A DNA stretch of 64,000 bases from Parus major (taxonomy: Eukaryota > Chordata > Aves > Passeriformes > Paridae). Of this stretch, positions 61,552 through 64,000 are shown piece by piece. A program made the translations under genes and the position numbers. The stretch is from positions 24,911,446 through 24,975,445 of the forward strand of contig NC_031778.1 in assembly GCF_001522545.3 (NCBI RefSeq). Direction: 5' to 3'. A model generated the notes under the pieces. The model was not told where the DNA came from and searched no databases. It was given only the letters and a program-made list of their open reading frames with translations. The stretch's first letter is position 1, and every line of letters begins with the position of its first letter.

Positions 61552-64000
61552 CAAAGATGAGCCATTACAGACCAATGAAGATACACATCCACAAACCCAA
61601 GAAAGTTCTTGTGTTGCAGCAGACTAAGGAATGCTTATTTATTGGTGTTAGGCAGTTTGACTGTGCCTCAGGGCATGTGTTTCATCTTCTTTTTTGGGAT
61701 TAAAAGTTTATTTTATATTTATTTTGTGATGTCATGCTACATGATGTAAGACTGTTTACAAGAAAGATTGAATTAGAAATGCTTTAATATTTAATCGCCC
61801 TCCTCACCAAACATTAAGTTATATTATGAAGATGAATCAAAACTTGACCCTGTTTTCCATAAATTGTTTTTTGAAATTATGGTATATGCCATGTTTTAGC
61901 ATAACTCACACATTTTTTTCCTTTCATAGGAAAATATTTCATATCACATATACCTAAGCTTATTCAATAAAGGATGGCAAGAAATGATTGTCACTGCTGC
62001 CAATCATATGCATTCTGTAATATATTAGGAAGACCACAGGATAGTTTTTCTGAGGACCAGTCCTAAGAATTCCAGTGTCTGTAGTGCTGAGCAGACTCAT
62101 GATTTCTGAGGAAACAACACTAGTTTACTTTGTAAAAGGTTTTATTCAGATATTTATTGAGATGAATTTTTGAGCAGCTTCTCAAGTTGGCATATAATGC
62201 AACACAAATTAAGTCAACAGGTTCTTGGTATGAAGCGCAGATCTATCAGAACAGCCTAGACAGTGAAGGTGGTTGTTCCTGGTGGACTGAAAGATCCTCA
62301 TTAATCACAGTGCATTCTATGCACAGGAACCTTCAGTTGACGATTTACCAGTTTCTGAAAGTTGTGCGGTTTTTGTTTTTCAAGTGTCATCATGATTCCC
62401 CTCTTAGTGTTTTTGCTCGAGGTAGTAAGGGCCGTGAACAACACGTTCAGTTTGATATAGTTTGGAAAGCATGGCTCTTTGCATCCTCCACTGCTCAGCC
62501 AGAGCAGCTGCGTGTGCCAGGGCTGGGAGCTGCCAGGGTGCTGCCAGCCAAGTCCTGCCGTTGTTGTGTCTGTCCTCTGCTCAGAATAAACAATGCCCGA
62601 GGTGTTTCCACTGCTTTGTTGCTTATCCCTGAAGGAGAGAGGAGCCTCTGGGTCCGTCTGTGTAACAGCAACATACATATGGCCCCTGAGGATAGCATTT
62701 TGAAAGGCACATGCTCATAAATTTAACTTTTATCTCAAGAAGGACAGCTATTATGCAATCGAAGAGCAGGCAGAGAAAAAAGTCCTGAGAGCACAGCCTA
62801 CGTGTGGTATTCAGGAGGTTGTGAGCTGGGCCAGTGTAAGCAGTTTTCATGGCTTTCAACAGCCAGTTATTGATTCTGTGGCAAAGATTCAGAGCCTGAA
62901 AATTCTCCATACATCATCTGATACATTAAACAGGATTTCACGACATTCCCGTTTGGTAGAGCATCTGTAATTTGGCTCCCACTTACAGTGGCTCAGTAAC
63001 AGGCACAGGGAAAATGTTTGCTGTAGCTGGAATATAAGTCTTAGCTGACTTTCTTCCCATTCTCTTTGTGACTAGAATGTGTCTTTTTTTGAAATTGTGT
63101 ATCCTGGCTTGCAGTAAAGAGGAAAAGTTTCAAGTTGTATTGCATCCAGCACCCTGCCGTCCTGATTCACAGCAAGTGCTTCAAAGGCAGATGCTTCCAC
63201 CAGGTTGTTGCCAGGTGTTCACAGCAGTCCTGTGCTTTCCCTTCCTCTGCACTGCCAGTGCCACTGAAGTCTAGCCAGACCCCTCTGTTCAACTATACTC
63301 ATTTATACATGGAGTTTTTAAACTATTGTCAGCTTTTATGTGAGGGCTTAAGCTACATCTTGTTTTCAGCAGGGAAGTGGCATACAACCTGAGCTGGAAA
63401 GCAGCACTCAGACTGAATCAAGAATTTTCCCCAGGGAAAAGCTGGGTGGCTTGCACACCCATGTTTTCCAGCTCTGGACATCTGTCTGGGAGGAGTGACC
63501 CATTATCAAACATTAGCCACAATTCTTGTCCTGGAATAAATGCTTCATCTTGGAGACTCTGAGTGCTGGTTATTGGGGTGGAGCCAGTCTTCTAATGTTG
63601 TGTCATCCTGTCCTCTTGAACAGCATGTTTCCAGGAGCTGTGGTATCAAAATGGAAGGCACTCCTTTCTGGTGTGCTTTGGGAGGGTGTTTCCTTCACTC
63701 CTCATTTCCTGAGTCATAAAAAGTCCATGCTGTGCCCAAAGGTGAAATGGCATATTTTACTGTGGAAAATTATAGGAATATCAATACTCAGTTTTGGTAG
63801 TTTCAGAAGGCTATAAGCAGTGCTGATACCATCCAAATTTTGTATTTTGATGTATCTAGTAATTTGGAAATGTAGATAGTTTTGTCTTGTCAGTTTTTTG
63901 TGTCAATTACTGAACTCATTAGAAAATTATGACCTGAGGTCATGAGTCCTTGCTCTTGTGATTTGTGTAGCTGCTTCCATATTCTAGATGTAGTTTGGAT

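Larger units (their letters stand above)
61040..64000. other. TM4SF4 upstream region
   Basis: I looked for a second L6-family first exon (TM4SF1 or TM4SF18 would be next by synteny) and found none. The open frames, the largest 62187-62720, match nothing known. It contains a nested palindrome (61399-61460) and a duplicated small hairpin (61478-61551). Confidence 0.5.

Noticed and set aside
62187..62720. 177-codon frame upstream of TM4SF4, considered as a further L6-family gene
   Set aside because: It lacks the Cys-rich N-terminus, CCGCCG cluster and membrane-segment pattern of the family.

Overview
The window is vertebrate nuclear DNA, most likely from a bird. It carries multi-exon genes with GT-AG introns, several CR1 LINE pieces whose 3' ends match the bird/reptile family, and the conserved gene order COMMD2, WWTR1 (TAZ), TM4SF4 known from human 3q25. 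I cannot name the species from the sequence. Three assembly gaps (6543-7102, 19719-19762, 59018-59392) all lie inside tandem repeats.

Layout. Positions 1-2084 hold the 3' three coding exons of COMMD2 (+). The first exon lies before the window. Positions 2085-7159 are intergenic and end in a CpG-rich WWTR1 promoter with a 22-bp tandem array broken by a 560-bp gap. WWTR1 (+) has six coding exons from 7160 to 48522 and encodes a 377-residue TAZ. Its introns are 25.1, 9.0, 4.6, 0.54 and 1.1 kb. The 3' UTR is AT-rich and probably ends near 51.9-52.3 kb. TM4SF4 (-) is complete: five coding exons from 60939 down to 54759 encode 201 residues, and a TATA box lies about 65 bp before the ATG. WWTR1 and TM4SF4 are convergent, with about 2.3 kb between their probable 3' ends. 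I see no gene in 61013-64000.

Functions. COMMD2 is a COMM-domain protein of the Commander (CCC/Retriever) endosomal recycling complex. WWTR1/TAZ is the TEAD co-activator at the end of the Hippo pathway. TM4SF4 is a four-pass L6-family membrane protein first described from intestine and liver. They are neighbours by ancient synteny; nothing here suggests a shared pathway.

Most notable observations: (1) WWTR1 intron 2 holds a decayed second copy of exon 2 with its splice acceptor (38318-38388). Splicing it in would stop the reading frame early. (2) Two neighbouring genes each need a rare GC-AG intron (COMMD2 intron after 498, WWTR1 intron 4). (3) WWTR1 intron 1 has a 1.1-kb polypyrimidine hexanucleotide array with a higher-order unit. 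(4) WWTR1 exon 3 is GC-rich and much changed in the linker between the WW domain and the coiled coil. (5) The large loop of TM4SF4 has no N-glycosylation sequon. (6) A probable solo LTR (29983-30357) contains a 10-bp-arm palindrome.
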